Origin: UBA4782 sp034430215
Lineage (GTDB): Bacteria > Chloroflexota > Anaerolineae > Anaerolineales > Anaerolineaceae
Direction of reading: 5' to 3'
Assembly (NCBI GenBank): GCA_034430215.1
Contig: DAOUFE010000016.1
Coordinates: forward strand, 1-23,046
DNA length: 23,046 nucleotides
The notes under the pieces were generated by a model. The model was not told the DNA's origin, ran no database searches, and saw only the letters and a list, made by a program, of their open reading frames with translations. The translations under genes and the position numbers were made by a program. Of the stretch, positions 1 through 6,481 are shown one piece after another. The number at the start of each line of letters is the position of its first letter. Position 1 is the stretch's first letter.

Positions 1-124
1 CATTGGTTTGTATATGCGTGATCGTCATTTATCTAACTCGTCCCAATTCTCGCTTGCTTTTATCCCTGTCTATGACAAACTGTCAGGTGGCTAGATAAAA
101 AATTATATCACCAGCGAGGGGTAA

Positions 125-460
125 TTATTTTGAATATGCCTGTGGTTTATCCACTTTATTCAAAAGGACTGCCAGCCAAAGTAAAAGATTGTTTCCCCGC
201 CGTTTGAAGTAGAGAGCTGCATAATTCCGTTGCACAGGATTACCCCTGAAAAGATAATAACGTATCCTCCTGCGACCCTGTCCATTGCTTATCAAGCCTA
301 GTCCAAAATCGATCAAACGGCTGGTTAGGAATGACATTTCTGGATGCAGATGCGCCATCATGAAATCTACGTCAGATTTGAGACCGGAGCGTGCTTTTTC
401 TTCCAAAATAACGGTTGAAATGTTGCATGATGGGGTATCTTCTAGCTGGAAAGAACGCAT
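125..460 (-). CDS. small hypothetical protein, 111 aa
   Basis: I do not recognise a family. The C-terminal half is rich in Arg, Lys, Tyr and Leu (a GRRRIRYYLFRGNP stretch, then an ALYFKRRG segment) and reads like genuine protein; there is no clear signal peptide. An extended -10 (TGC-TATAAT, minus strand 474-466) lies five bases before the ATG at 460 and no Shine-Dalgarno sequence is visible, so the mRNA may be leaderless. A second possible start is the Met-Met pair at residues 33-34. The gene lies downstream of the degV terminator on the same strand, so it probably has its own transcript. Overlapping plus-strand ORFs look like shadows. Existence is likely, function unknown. Confidence 0.5.
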   Translation of the reverse strand: MRSFQLEDTPSCNISTVILEEKARSGLKSDVDFMMAHLHPEMSFLTSRLIDFGLGLISNGQGRRRIRYYLFRGNPVQRNYAALYFKRRGNNLLLWLAVLLNKVDKPQAYSK

Positions 461-465
461 GACAC

Positions 466-474
466 ATTATAGCA
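466..474 (-). promoter_or_regulatory. extended -10 promoter, probably leaderless
   Basis: The minus strand reads TGCTATAAT, a full consensus -10 with the TG extension. It ends five bases before the ATG at 460, which would place the transcription start on or next to the start codon. No convincing -35 is seen. Confidence 0.5.
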
Positions 475-503
475 AATATCTCGGAGAATCTTTTAAACAA
501 AAA

Positions 504-533
504 TGGGATGATGCCCACATTGGCATCATCCCA
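504..533 (-). terminator. Rho-independent terminator of degV-like gene
   Basis: A perfect 12-bp stem (TGGGATGATGCC pairing with GGCATCATCCCA) with a six-base loop is followed on the minus strand by TTTTTGTTT. It lies 36 bases past the stop codon of the DegV-family gene. Confidence 0.85.
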
Positions 534-569
534 TGAATTTATTGAATAGTATTGCTACTCAGAGTTCGT

Positions 570-1421
570 TTAGAATAATGAATAAGGTGCTACGGATAAA
601 CCTACCAGAGATGGCCCAGTGTGCGCGCCTAATACAGGGGCTATGGGTAATATTGGGTCAAAAACACAGTCAAAGACTGAGGTCAATTTATCGCGCAAAA
701 ATTCAACTGCTTCAAGATTAATGCCATGCAGTAATTGGACACGCAATTTATCTTTTGTTCCGTACCAGGTTTCAACTTGTTTGACCATCCCTTGAATTGC
801 CCGGTTGATCGAGAAAAATTTACCAACCTGAAAGTACTTTCCTTCCTGTTTTTCTACACCAATGATGGGTTTAATGTTTAACACTGAAGCAACCAATCCA
901 GTGATATGGCTAATGCGACCACCGTGGATCAAGTAGCGCAGGTCATTCAAAGTGAACATGCCTTGTACTTTGTCGCGCATATTGTTCAACTTTTGGAGAA
1001 TTGTTTCAATATTAATGCCAGACTTGATCATACGGGCTGCAGTTTCGACCTGCCAACCAAAGGGACAGGAAAGGGTCATGCTGTCCCAAAACGTGACTCT
1101 GGCTTCGGGTACCATTTCGGCGCCTAATTTTGCTGCTGTAAGCGTACCACTTAAACCGGATGAGATATGGATTGAAAGGATTTCCGGGTCGGTTTTTGCC
1201 ATTTCACGATACAACTCAGCAAATTCTCCAGCTGATGGCATGGAGGTTGTCGGAAAATTCTTGGTTTCATCCAGCATTTTATAGAAGGTTGATGAATCCA
1301 GATCGACACCACTGGTATAGGTTTTTCCATCGAGTAGGATGCGTAGAGGAGCAAAAGTTATTCCAAACTCTTGTACAACTTCGGGCGTAATATCTGCACC
1401 TCGATCAGTTAATATTTGCAT
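570..1421 (-). CDS. DegV family fatty-acid-binding protein
   Basis: DegV proteins (FakB in Firmicutes) bind a fatty acid and present it to a fatty-acid kinase for phosphorylation and lipid synthesis in the cytosol. The 283-residue length is typical. Family motifs are in order: TTSMPSAGEF at about 58-67, SSGLSGT at 87-93, a LRYLIHGGRIS stretch around 160-172 and GAHTGPSLVG at 265-274. The Thr/Ser of the first two motifs and His267 are the residue types that hold the carboxylate in this family. The start is supported by an AGGAAGG ribosome site about seven bases upstream. No kinase partner (FakA/DAK-like) is in the window. A strong terminator follows, so it appears monocistronic. The family is certain; the ligand is unknown. 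Confidence 0.93.
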   Translation of the reverse strand: MQILTDRGADITPEVVQEFGITFAPLRILLDGKTYTSGVDLDSSTFYKMLDETKNFPTTSMPSAGEFAELYREMAKTDPEILSIHISSGLSGTLTAAKLGAEMVPEARVTFWDSMTLSCPFGWQVETAARMIKSGINIETILQKLNNMRDKVQGMFTLNDLRYLIHGGRISHITGLVASVLNIKPIIGVEKQEGKYFQVGKFFSINRAIQGMVKQVETWYGTKDKLRVQLLHGINLEAVEFLRDKLTSVFDCVFDPILPIAPVLGAHTGPSLVGLSVAPYSLF

Positions 1422-1470
1422 TTCAACACCTTCCTAGAAAGAAAAGATAAAAACAAAGTAGAGGCAAACA

Positions 1471-1479
1471 AATATAACA
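1471..1479 (-). promoter_or_regulatory. possible extended -10 for degV-like gene
   Basis: The minus strand reads TGT-TATATT about 50 bases upstream of the ATG at 1421, compatible with an extended -10. No good -35 is seen, so this is tentative. Confidence 0.3.
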
Positions 1480-1557
1480 GCAAAAATCTACCCATTTTGC
1501 ATGAAAGATTATCTCAGATATTATGATGAAATGGAAAAAATTATGAATAAAATATGC

Positions 1558-1577
1558 CTATGTGACAAAAGACATAG
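1558..1577. repeat. inverted repeat upstream of the orphan gene
   Basis: CTATGT and ACATAG are separated by eight bases, with flanking G/C extending the symmetry. It lies just upstream of a -10-like TACAAT at 1602-1607 and could be an operator for the 1599 gene. No more can be said from sequence. Confidence 0.3.
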
Positions 1578-1598
1578 CCATTTGCGATTTCAAACCTG

Positions 1599-3035
1599 AT
1601 GTACAATTGGATGAGAATGGTTGAACAAGACTTCTCTGCCTCTCTTGAATCTGTAGTTGATGCTGAAGCGATCGCACGGGAAATCCTGACGCAGCATCAC
1701 CAATCTTCTGATCAACTTTCATTGAATGGTTTTCAATTCTTTCAACTCGCCAATCTGCGTGGAATGATTGCGGCAATTAATACCTCTGAATCCTCTTTCA
1801 TTGTGGCCAATATGCCATTGCTTGCTCTTCCATATCATGGAAAATTCCTTACCCACGTGGAATTAATGGAAGTTCTTTTAAATATACCCAAAGTCGAGGA
1901 TGCGCAATTTTCGGTTAATGAACAGGCAGTAAATTACATATTGTGCCGACATACAAAGATGCTAAATGAAAGTGAAGTCACACATTCGATCCAACGAGTG
2001 TTCACTACCATTCTGAGGGTGCGCTCACAGATGATGGCCGCGTTGGATTATGTTTATCCAGCACCAGAAAAGCCATCCACTACCAGTTTGCCATTTGAAA
2101 TACTGCCTGCTATTCCCTTGCTACCAAAGCAAATGAAAGACCTCTACCAGATATTAACCAGTTGCTCGCAAAAGGCGCAATCTATCTTTTGCTTCATGAT
2201 GGAAAACTGGATAAAAATGAAAGGTGTCCTGACAATCAGTCAGAAGGGGATCCACTTTTATTGTAAAACTGCTGGGAAACAGGTGCGTTTGGCTTCATTG
2301 CTGCCTCCAGTTAATGGTGATATCGCATCAATACATCTGGTATGGGATCACCTCTTATTAAAGAACCTGGGGGATGAGCACCTTCTGCAAAAATATCAAA
2401 AACAGGTGGAATCAATTTCAAGTCTACGTGTGACTGGTTCACGGGCAGTGTTGCGAGTGCGTGAAACTTTCACGATGGAAAAAGCCGGTGAATTGATCCA
2501 GGCATTGAGCCAACTGGCTCAAAATTTACAAACCAAACAGCAGGGTGATGCACCACGGCTGGTATCACGTAAAGAAAATGTACAGAGTTTTATGGACCAC
2601 CTGGAAATTCGGGAAAGAGAAATTATTCAACCTTTGATCACAGCCTGGAAGAAAGAGGAAGGGAAGATCAGGGTGAGTAGATTGAAATCCTTGAGTCTGA
2701 TTTTGGATACCAGTCATACATCGGTAGGCGAAACGCTGGTTGAACCAGCTTCGATGAAGCTGATAACGATAAATCGTACACCGGAAGATGCGACGAATTT
2801 AGTAATATCCATGATGAGAGGAAAAGAAGCATCCCCGTTTTTCTATATCCCTTCTGCGGTGCAGAAGTATCAATCTGCTATCAAGCAGGTTTTAGATGTA
2901 GCCCCAATTCACTGTACGAAAATAGCCCTGCCTATCAAGCAGCTTAATTCAATGCAGGTAAAGATCATTCAAACAGCAATATGTGACTTGCTGCATGCAG
3001 AAAGATTGGCTGGAATCAATCAAGCTGTTCAATAA
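1599..3035 (+). CDS. hypothetical protein, 472-478 aa, no recognised domain
   Basis: This long ORF shows no motif I can name: no signal peptide, no transmembrane segment, no nucleotide-binding loop and no metal-site cluster. The chain looks soluble and mixed alpha/beta, with a helical, charged stretch around residues 290-360 (several Gln, Glu and Lys). Candidate starts are Met1 (1599), Met4 (1611) and Met7 (1617); none has a Shine-Dalgarno sequence. TACAAT at 1602-1607 could be a -10, which would make Met7 the start of a near-leaderless message. The stop codon abuts that of the convergent SDR gene with no gap. It is probably cytosolic; function unknown. Confidence 0.75.
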   Translation: MYNWMRMVEQDFSASLESVVDAEAIAREILTQHHQSSDQLSLNGFQFFQLANLRGMIAAINTSESSFIVANMPLLALPYHGKFLTHVELMEVLLNIPKVEDAQFSVNEQAVNYILCRHTKMLNESEVTHSIQRVFTTILRVRSQMMAALDYVYPAPEKPSTTSLPFEILPAIPLLPKQMKDLYQILTSCSQKAQSIFCFMMENWIKMKGVLTISQKGIHFYCKTAGKQVRLASLLPPVNGDIASIHLVWDHLLLKNLGDEHLLQKYQKQVESISSLRVTGSRAVLRVRETFTMEKAGELIQALSQLAQNLQTKQQGDAPRLVSRKENVQSFMDHLEIREREIIQPLITAWKKEEGKIRVSRLKSLSLILDTSHTSVGETLVEPASMKLITINRTPEDATNLVISMMRGKEASPFFYIPSAVQKYQSAIKQVLDVAPIHCTKIALPIKQLNSMQVKIIQTAICDLLHAERLAGINQAVQ

Positions 3036-4004
3036 TTAATTTCGCAAAGAAGCTTCTACAGTTCTTTTCAATGCATCTTCCAGCCCGCCCCGTTGAAAAC
3101 CAAGTACCTCACGAGCCGGTTCAGGGTCAATAAAAGTCAACGCTGTCAGTAGATCGACCATATATCTCGGATCTAAACCGTTTTCTTTCCCATGTTTCTT
3201 ATTCTGGTTATATAAATATCGCAACCCAATCCTGATCATCCAATTGGGCAGAGTCTGTATCTTTTTACTCTTTCCAGATAATAATGATAGGCGGCTCAGC
3301 AACTGCACCCAGGTCAGGTTTTCATCACCCAGTACGTATACTCCAGATGCTGAGGGATTTTCCAACGCGCCAACGATCGCCTCTGCAACCTGCACAACTG
3401 ACATGCAGGCAGTTCCACCACGCATATAAAAGATAGGAGATGTAGCACTGATATACCGGATAAGCGATTTCCATTGAGGGTCACGTCCAGATACACTACC
3501 AAATACATAGGGAAGCTCCAAAATGGTCAGTCGAATATCGTCACCGCATACTTGTAGGCTAAGATCTTCTTGTTCCAGGCAAGTGCGGATATAGGGATGC
3601 CTTTCAGCCAGTTTCAGCTCTGGCCATCGGCGTTCGAAATGGACATAATATGATCCCAACATGACCGCCTGTTTTATTCCTGCCTGTTTTGCTAGTAAAA
3701 ATAACCGTTCAGACATTGTGACATTTTCTTTATAAAAGAATGGATATGCTGGAGCATCTGGCACTACCCGATCATCTATACCAGCACTATGTACCAATGA
3801 ATCATGTCCTTTTAACAATTCCAGTAATTCGGCATCTTTAACGTCGTTGATATTTGCCAGGTGAATGGATACATCGGGCGGAAAGAGTTTTTCTGATGGC
3901 AGGGGTGGTAATGCAACAATTGTCACACGATGGCCTTTTTTTAGAAGCTCCTGCAAGGCGTGATAGCCGATGAATCCTGTACCACCCAAAAGAAAAACAT
4001 TCAT
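3036..4004 (-). CDS. extended-SDR NAD-dependent epimerase/dehydratase-like protein, atypical active site
   Basis: The N-terminus is a Rossmann dinucleotide-binding motif (GGTGFIG, residues 7-13), and the 322-residue length fits extended SDRs acting on nucleotide sugars or similar substrates. The usual YxxxK catalytic pair is replaced by Tyr138-I-R-T-Cys142, so the general-base Lys is absent at the expected place. It may be a non-catalytic NAD-binding protein, or use another residue. The start has a GGGAGA ribosome site about eight bases upstream. It lies downstream of another SDR gene on the same strand, but a strong terminator stands only 23 bases before its start codon. The convergent neighbour's stop abuts its own. 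Substrate unknown. Confidence 0.85.
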   Translation of the reverse strand: MNVFLLGGTGFIGYHALQELLKKGHRVTIVALPPLPSEKLFPPDVSIHLANINDVKDAELLELLKGHDSLVHSAGIDDRVVPDAPAYPFFYKENVTMSERLFLLAKQAGIKQAVMLGSYYVHFERRWPELKLAERHPYIRTCLEQEDLSLQVCGDDIRLTILELPYVFGSVSGRDPQWKSLIRYISATSPIFYMRGGTACMSVVQVAEAIVGALENPSASGVYVLGDENLTWVQLLSRLSLLSGKSKKIQTLPNWMIRIGLRYLYNQNKKHGKENGLDPRYMVDLLTALTFIDPEPAREVLGFQRGGLEDALKRTVEASLRN

Positions 4005-4027
4005 GGATCTTCTCCCTGGTGAAAAAA

Positions 4028-4060
4028 ATAGCCCGTGTGAGTGTACATCACACGGGCTAT
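4028..4060 (-). terminator. Rho-independent terminator after SDR gene
   Basis: A perfect 13-bp stem (ATAGCCCGTGTGA pairing with TCACACGGGCTAT) with a seven-base loop is followed on the minus strand by a run of seven or eight T. It starts 16 bases past the stop of the 4077-5078 gene and ends 23 bases before the next start codon. Confidence 0.9.
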
Positions 4061-4076
4061 GAATGCAATATATTTA

Positions 4077-5078
4077 TCAGGCTCGCAAGGTCGATTTTAT
4101 CTTTCTTGCATAAACATTCCACCAGGCAATAGTGTCTTTAATCGTTTCAGACAAATGCCGCGGTTGATATCCTAATTCGCGCTGAGCTTTCTGGCAGCTG
4201 ATATCAGAATTGCTTAGCAATGTCTCAAGGGAGTATCTTGTGAGGCGCGGGCGAGTATGGGTTATTTTGTAGAACCATTCTGCAATCCTGGCAATGGAAT
4301 GAGCTAAGCTGGTAGGTAAAACAATAATTGGCGAGTACGCATTTGCGATTTGTTTCACCATTTCTGCAAGGTTTCGTACTTTTACATGAGTTCCACCCAG
4401 AATGTAGGTTTGCCCCGCTTTCCCTTTTTCGCAAGCCAGAATATGACCGTTGGCAACATCGCGAACATCTACAAAATCAAAAGCACCTTCTACAATGATG
4501 CTGGCTGATTTTTTCATCCAGGTAAGCATCATTTCGCCCAACTCAGATCGCCTGAAGTCATACGGTCCGATCACACCAGTTGGGCATACGATGACCGCAT
4601 GTAAACCCTGTTTGGCTGCTTCGAGTACTTCTAGAGAAGCTTCTGCCTTGGTTGCATCATATATCCCTGCGGGGTTGTTTGCGTCGAAGGGTTGATTTTC
4701 ATCAATTACAACTCCCTTGGGTGGTCGAGCCAGAGCATGGATCGAACTGGTATATACAAATCGCTTGACATCACATTCTCTGGCAGCTTTTAGCATATTG
4801 CGAGTGCCTTCGACATTCACCTTACGAAGCAGAGCTTCATTACCGGGAGCGATTGATACCAACCCTGCAAGATGATATACCTCTTCAATGTTTTCCATTG
4901 CTTTTAATACAGAAGGATAATCTAAAATATTTCCTTCGATAATATCGATATTCAGATCAGAAAGAGATAGAGTATCTTCACCAGGTAAAACCAAAGCCCG
5001 CACCTGTTTCCCCCGATTTACCAATTCGCGCACCAGAACATTACCAAGATGACCTGCTGCACCCGTGACTAAAATCAT
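4077..5078 (-). CDS. NAD(P)-dependent extended SDR (dihydroflavonol-4-reductase / HpnA-like)
   Basis: This is a complete 333-residue extended short-chain dehydrogenase. GAAGHLG at residues 6-12 binds the cofactor, the Ser of YTSS at about 109-112 and Tyr140/Lys144 of YDATK form the catalytic site, and CPTGVIGPYD follows in the substrate domain. The general pattern is that of dihydroflavonol-reductase-like and hopanoid-associated epimerase (HpnA) proteins; the substrate cannot be told from sequence. The reading frame is open 22 codons further upstream, but the start at 5078 is chosen because AGGAGGT (5082-5088) sits at ideal distance and the upstream part overlaps the promoter and a palindrome. 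No hopanoid or sugar genes are nearby. Confidence 0.9.
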   Translation of the reverse strand: MILVTGAAGHLGNVLVRELVNRGKQVRALVLPGEDTLSLSDLNIDIIEGNILDYPSVLKAMENIEEVYHLAGLVSIAPGNEALLRKVNVEGTRNMLKAARECDVKRFVYTSSIHALARPPKGVVIDENQPFDANNPAGIYDATKAEASLEVLEAAKQGLHAVIVCPTGVIGPYDFRRSELGEMMLTWMKKSASIIVEGAFDFVDVRDVANGHILACEKGKAGQTYILGGTHVKVRNLAEMVKQIANAYSPIIVLPTSLAHSIARIAEWFYKITHTRPRLTRYSLETLLSNSDISCQKAQRELGYQPRHLSETIKDTIAWWNVYARKIKSTLRA

Positions 5079-5104
5079 AATACCTCCTGTCAGCAAATAA
5101 ACAT

Positions 5105-5118
5105 ACCGACCAGTCGGT
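5105..5118. promoter_or_regulatory. TetR-operator-like palindrome
   Basis: ACCGAC-CA-GTCGGT has perfect 6-bp arms and lies immediately downstream of the -10 of the SDR promoter, over the expected transcription start. Arms of this kind are common in TetR-family operators. No TetR gene is present in the window. Confidence 0.5.
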
Positions 5119-5121
5119 TTT

Positions 5122-5150
5122 ATTTTAGCGTTAATTTTTTTCAATGTCCA
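5122..5150 (-). promoter_or_regulatory. sigma70-type promoter of SDR gene
   Basis: The minus strand has TGGACA (5150-5145), a 17-base spacer and TAAAAT (5127-5122). The start point would fall near 5115, inside the palindrome and about 37 bases before the start codon. Confidence 0.6.
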
Positions 5151-5216
5151 GCATTTTTCCTTACATTTTTGTCGAATCGGTGGATTATTAAGAAACTCTC
5201 ATCTGCCCATCTTTTT

Positions 5217-5243
5217 TTGAATATTGAATCTTTAGTGTACAAT
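5217..5243 (+). promoter_or_regulatory. remnant promoter of LIM gene, cut off by the IS
   Basis: TTGAAT (5217-5222) and TACAAT (5238-5243) are 15 bases apart. Before the IS inserted, this TACAAT stood directly upstream of the LIM gene leader. The insertion duplicated TACAAT as part of the target site and moved the -35-like half 1.2 kb away. Confidence 0.35.
5234..5243 (+). repeat. target-site duplication, left copy
   Basis: AGTGTACAAT here is identical to 6429-6438 on the other side of the IS. Ten bases fits IS4-family duplications. Confidence 0.9.
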
Positions 5244-5257
5244 TGATTACCGGACAC
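5244..5257 (+). repeat. IS left terminal inverted repeat
   Basis: TGATTACCGGACAC is a perfect match to the reverse complement of 6415-6428. The transposase stop codon (5249-5247) lies within it. Confidence 0.93.
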
Positions 5258-6344
5258 AATTTTTCTCCATAAGAGAGAAAGAGACGGGGATGGGTAAATC
5301 GTTGTTCAAAAAGTGATCCAAAAGAGCCAAACCCAAGCGAAACAGGCTCCAATCACATCGATCGGTACGATGAATCACCTTTACCCAATCCTTACGCAGG
5401 GCCACAAGGCCCAAATAGATGACCCACAAATACGCCAGGCAAGCAGCGATCAATAATGTGTTCAGGCGTTCAGGGTCAAACAGATGACTTCTTTGGATAT
5501 TAAAACCACGGCTTTTTTGGTCTGAAAAGAAGGTTTCGATTTGGAAACGTTTTTTGTACCAATAACAGGCTTCACCGGGCAAATCAAAGTTGGTGACCAG
5601 GTAAATAGGGTCAATGTATCCTGGTTCCCACCAGGCAATCACATTGACGGGTCCAAATCCTTCCTGAGTAAACCAGACATTGGGGACGCTGACCTGCTCG
5701 CCAGGACGAATCTGGAGATCGACAAAGGAAAAGAGCAAATCATCTTCAAAAAGTTGCGTATTTTTGGCTGTACGGCAAATGTAGCGCAATCCAAGGGTTT
5801 GCAAAGCCTGCTGAAGCTGAATACCATCAAATTCACCGTCTCCCAGAAAGATGGCCTGAGCATTTTGAGGCAAAATGGCGGCTAATTGGGAGAGTAACTG
5901 CAAATGGAGGTGTTCTGGCAAATGACCTTTACATCCTTCAACCACCAACCAGGTAATGGGAATGGCTCTTTTACCATAAATCAAGCTGATCATCAGGGTC
6001 ATGCAATGATGCCCCATCTCACTTCCATCAATCACAAAGACCAATTCACGAATACCTGCCAGATGGACCAGCAATTCTTTCACATAGGGGAGGTAATACA
6101 CCTGATCATCGATATGCTCATTTTGTACCCAACGACTGTAACGTTTGATCCGGCTGTCGGCTTTGGCGTGGTCAGGCGCTTTTCGTGCAATGGTTGGCAA
6201 TTGACAACTTTTGCCAAGCACGATCCCGCTGACCATCCCTGCAAGTGTGTTCAACATTCGGGCTTGATTCCCTTTTGGTTCGCCTGGATACAATTGTTTC
6301 ATCGCATTTTTGATGGTACTATATACTCGACGATTGTCACTCAT
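5247..6344 (-). CDS. IS4-family DDE transposase
   Basis: This 365-residue transposase catalyses cut-and-paste movement of its element. The acidic triad is visible: Asp106 in VIDGSEMGHH, Asp169 in FLGDGEFDG and Glu270 in YKKRFQIETFFSDQK, which is the IS4 signature (Tyr263, Arg266, Glu270, Lys277). The start at 6344 is chosen over the 16-codon longer frame because AGGAG lies eight bases upstream. The C-terminal codons run into the left inverted repeat. No frameshift or internal stop is seen, so it is probably functional. Confidence 0.95.
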   Translation of the reverse strand: MSDNRRVYSTIKNAMKQLYPGEPKGNQARMLNTLAGMVSGIVLGKSCQLPTIARKAPDHAKADSRIKRYSRWVQNEHIDDQVYYLPYVKELLVHLAGIRELVFVIDGSEMGHHCMTLMISLIYGKRAIPITWLVVEGCKGHLPEHLHLQLLSQLAAILPQNAQAIFLGDGEFDGIQLQQALQTLGLRYICRTAKNTQLFEDDLLFSFVDLQIRPGEQVSVPNVWFTQEGFGPVNVIAWWEPGYIDPIYLVTNFDLPGEACYWYKKRFQIETFFSDQKSRGFNIQRSHLFDPERLNTLLIAACLAYLWVIYLGLVALRKDWVKVIHRTDRCDWSLFRLGLALLDHFLNNDLPIPVSFSLMEKNCVR

Positions 6345-6414
6345 GGGTTCACTCCTGTTCTTTCTTGGCGGAAAAAACTTAGTGTACCTCATTTGGCAAT
6401 CGTCATTTGTTAAA

Positions 6415-6428
6415 GTGTCCGGTAATCA
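6415..6428 (-). repeat. IS right terminal inverted repeat
   Basis: The reverse complement is TGATTACCGGACAC, identical to the left end. Confidence 0.93.
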
Positions 6429-6438
6429 AGTGTACAAT
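6429..6438 (+). repeat. target-site duplication, right copy, carrying a -10-like TACAAT
   Basis: AGTGTACAAT duplicates 5234-5243. TACAAT at 6433-6438 could still act as a -10 for the LIM gene. TTAAAG (6410-6415) at the IS end is 17 bases upstream but a poor -35. Confidence 0.85.
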
Positions 6439-6445
6439 CAGCCAT

Positions 6446-6481
6446 ATGCTGATAGGTACAAAAGTACTTTTGGATCAATGA
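6446..6481 (+). CDS. possible 11-codon leaderless leader ORF coupled to LIM gene
   Basis: ATG at 6446 lies seven bases after TACAAT and opens a short frame encoding MLIGTKVLLDQ. Its TGA (6479-6481) overlaps the ATG of the LIM gene (6478-6480) as ATGA. The LIM start lacks a Shine-Dalgarno sequence, so termination-reinitiation from this frame is an attractive way to translate it. Eleven codons can arise by chance, so this is an inference from position only. Confidence 0.35.
   Translation: MLIGTKVLLDQ

Larger units (their letters stand above)
5244..6428. mobile_element. complete IS4-family insertion sequence, 1185 bp
   Basis: The element is bounded by perfect 14-bp terminal inverted repeats (TGATTACCGGACAC at 5244-5257, its complement at 6415-6428) and a 10-bp direct target duplication. 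It carries a single full-length DDE transposase on the minus strand, whose stop codon lies inside the left repeat. Intact ends, intact duplication and intact ORF point to a recent and possibly still active insertion. It landed between the SDR promoter region and the LIM gene. Family assignment rests on the Y-2-R-3-E-6-K signature of the transposase. Confidence 0.95.

Noticed and set aside
285..536. Plus-strand ORF across the small minus-strand gene and the degV terminator
   Set aside because: It ends inside a terminator hairpin, has no ribosome site, and its protein lacks a plausible pattern; it looks like a shadow of the minus-strand frame.
5078..5144. Longer N-terminus for the first SDR protein
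   Set aside because: It would be translated through the palindrome and promoter -10, while the AGGAGGT before 5078 and the Rossmann motif starting at residue 2 support the shorter form.
6381..6390. AGTGTACCTC inside the IS resembling the target duplication
   Set aside because: It matches only the first seven bases of AGTGTACAAT, lies inside the right inverted repeat, and the repeat-bounded duplication fits exactly at 6429.
6310..6477. Upstream extension of the LIM gene frame into the IS element
   Set aside because: The open frame before 6478 consists of IS sequence on the opposite strand to the transposase and crosses the target duplication; it cannot be the ancestral N-terminus.
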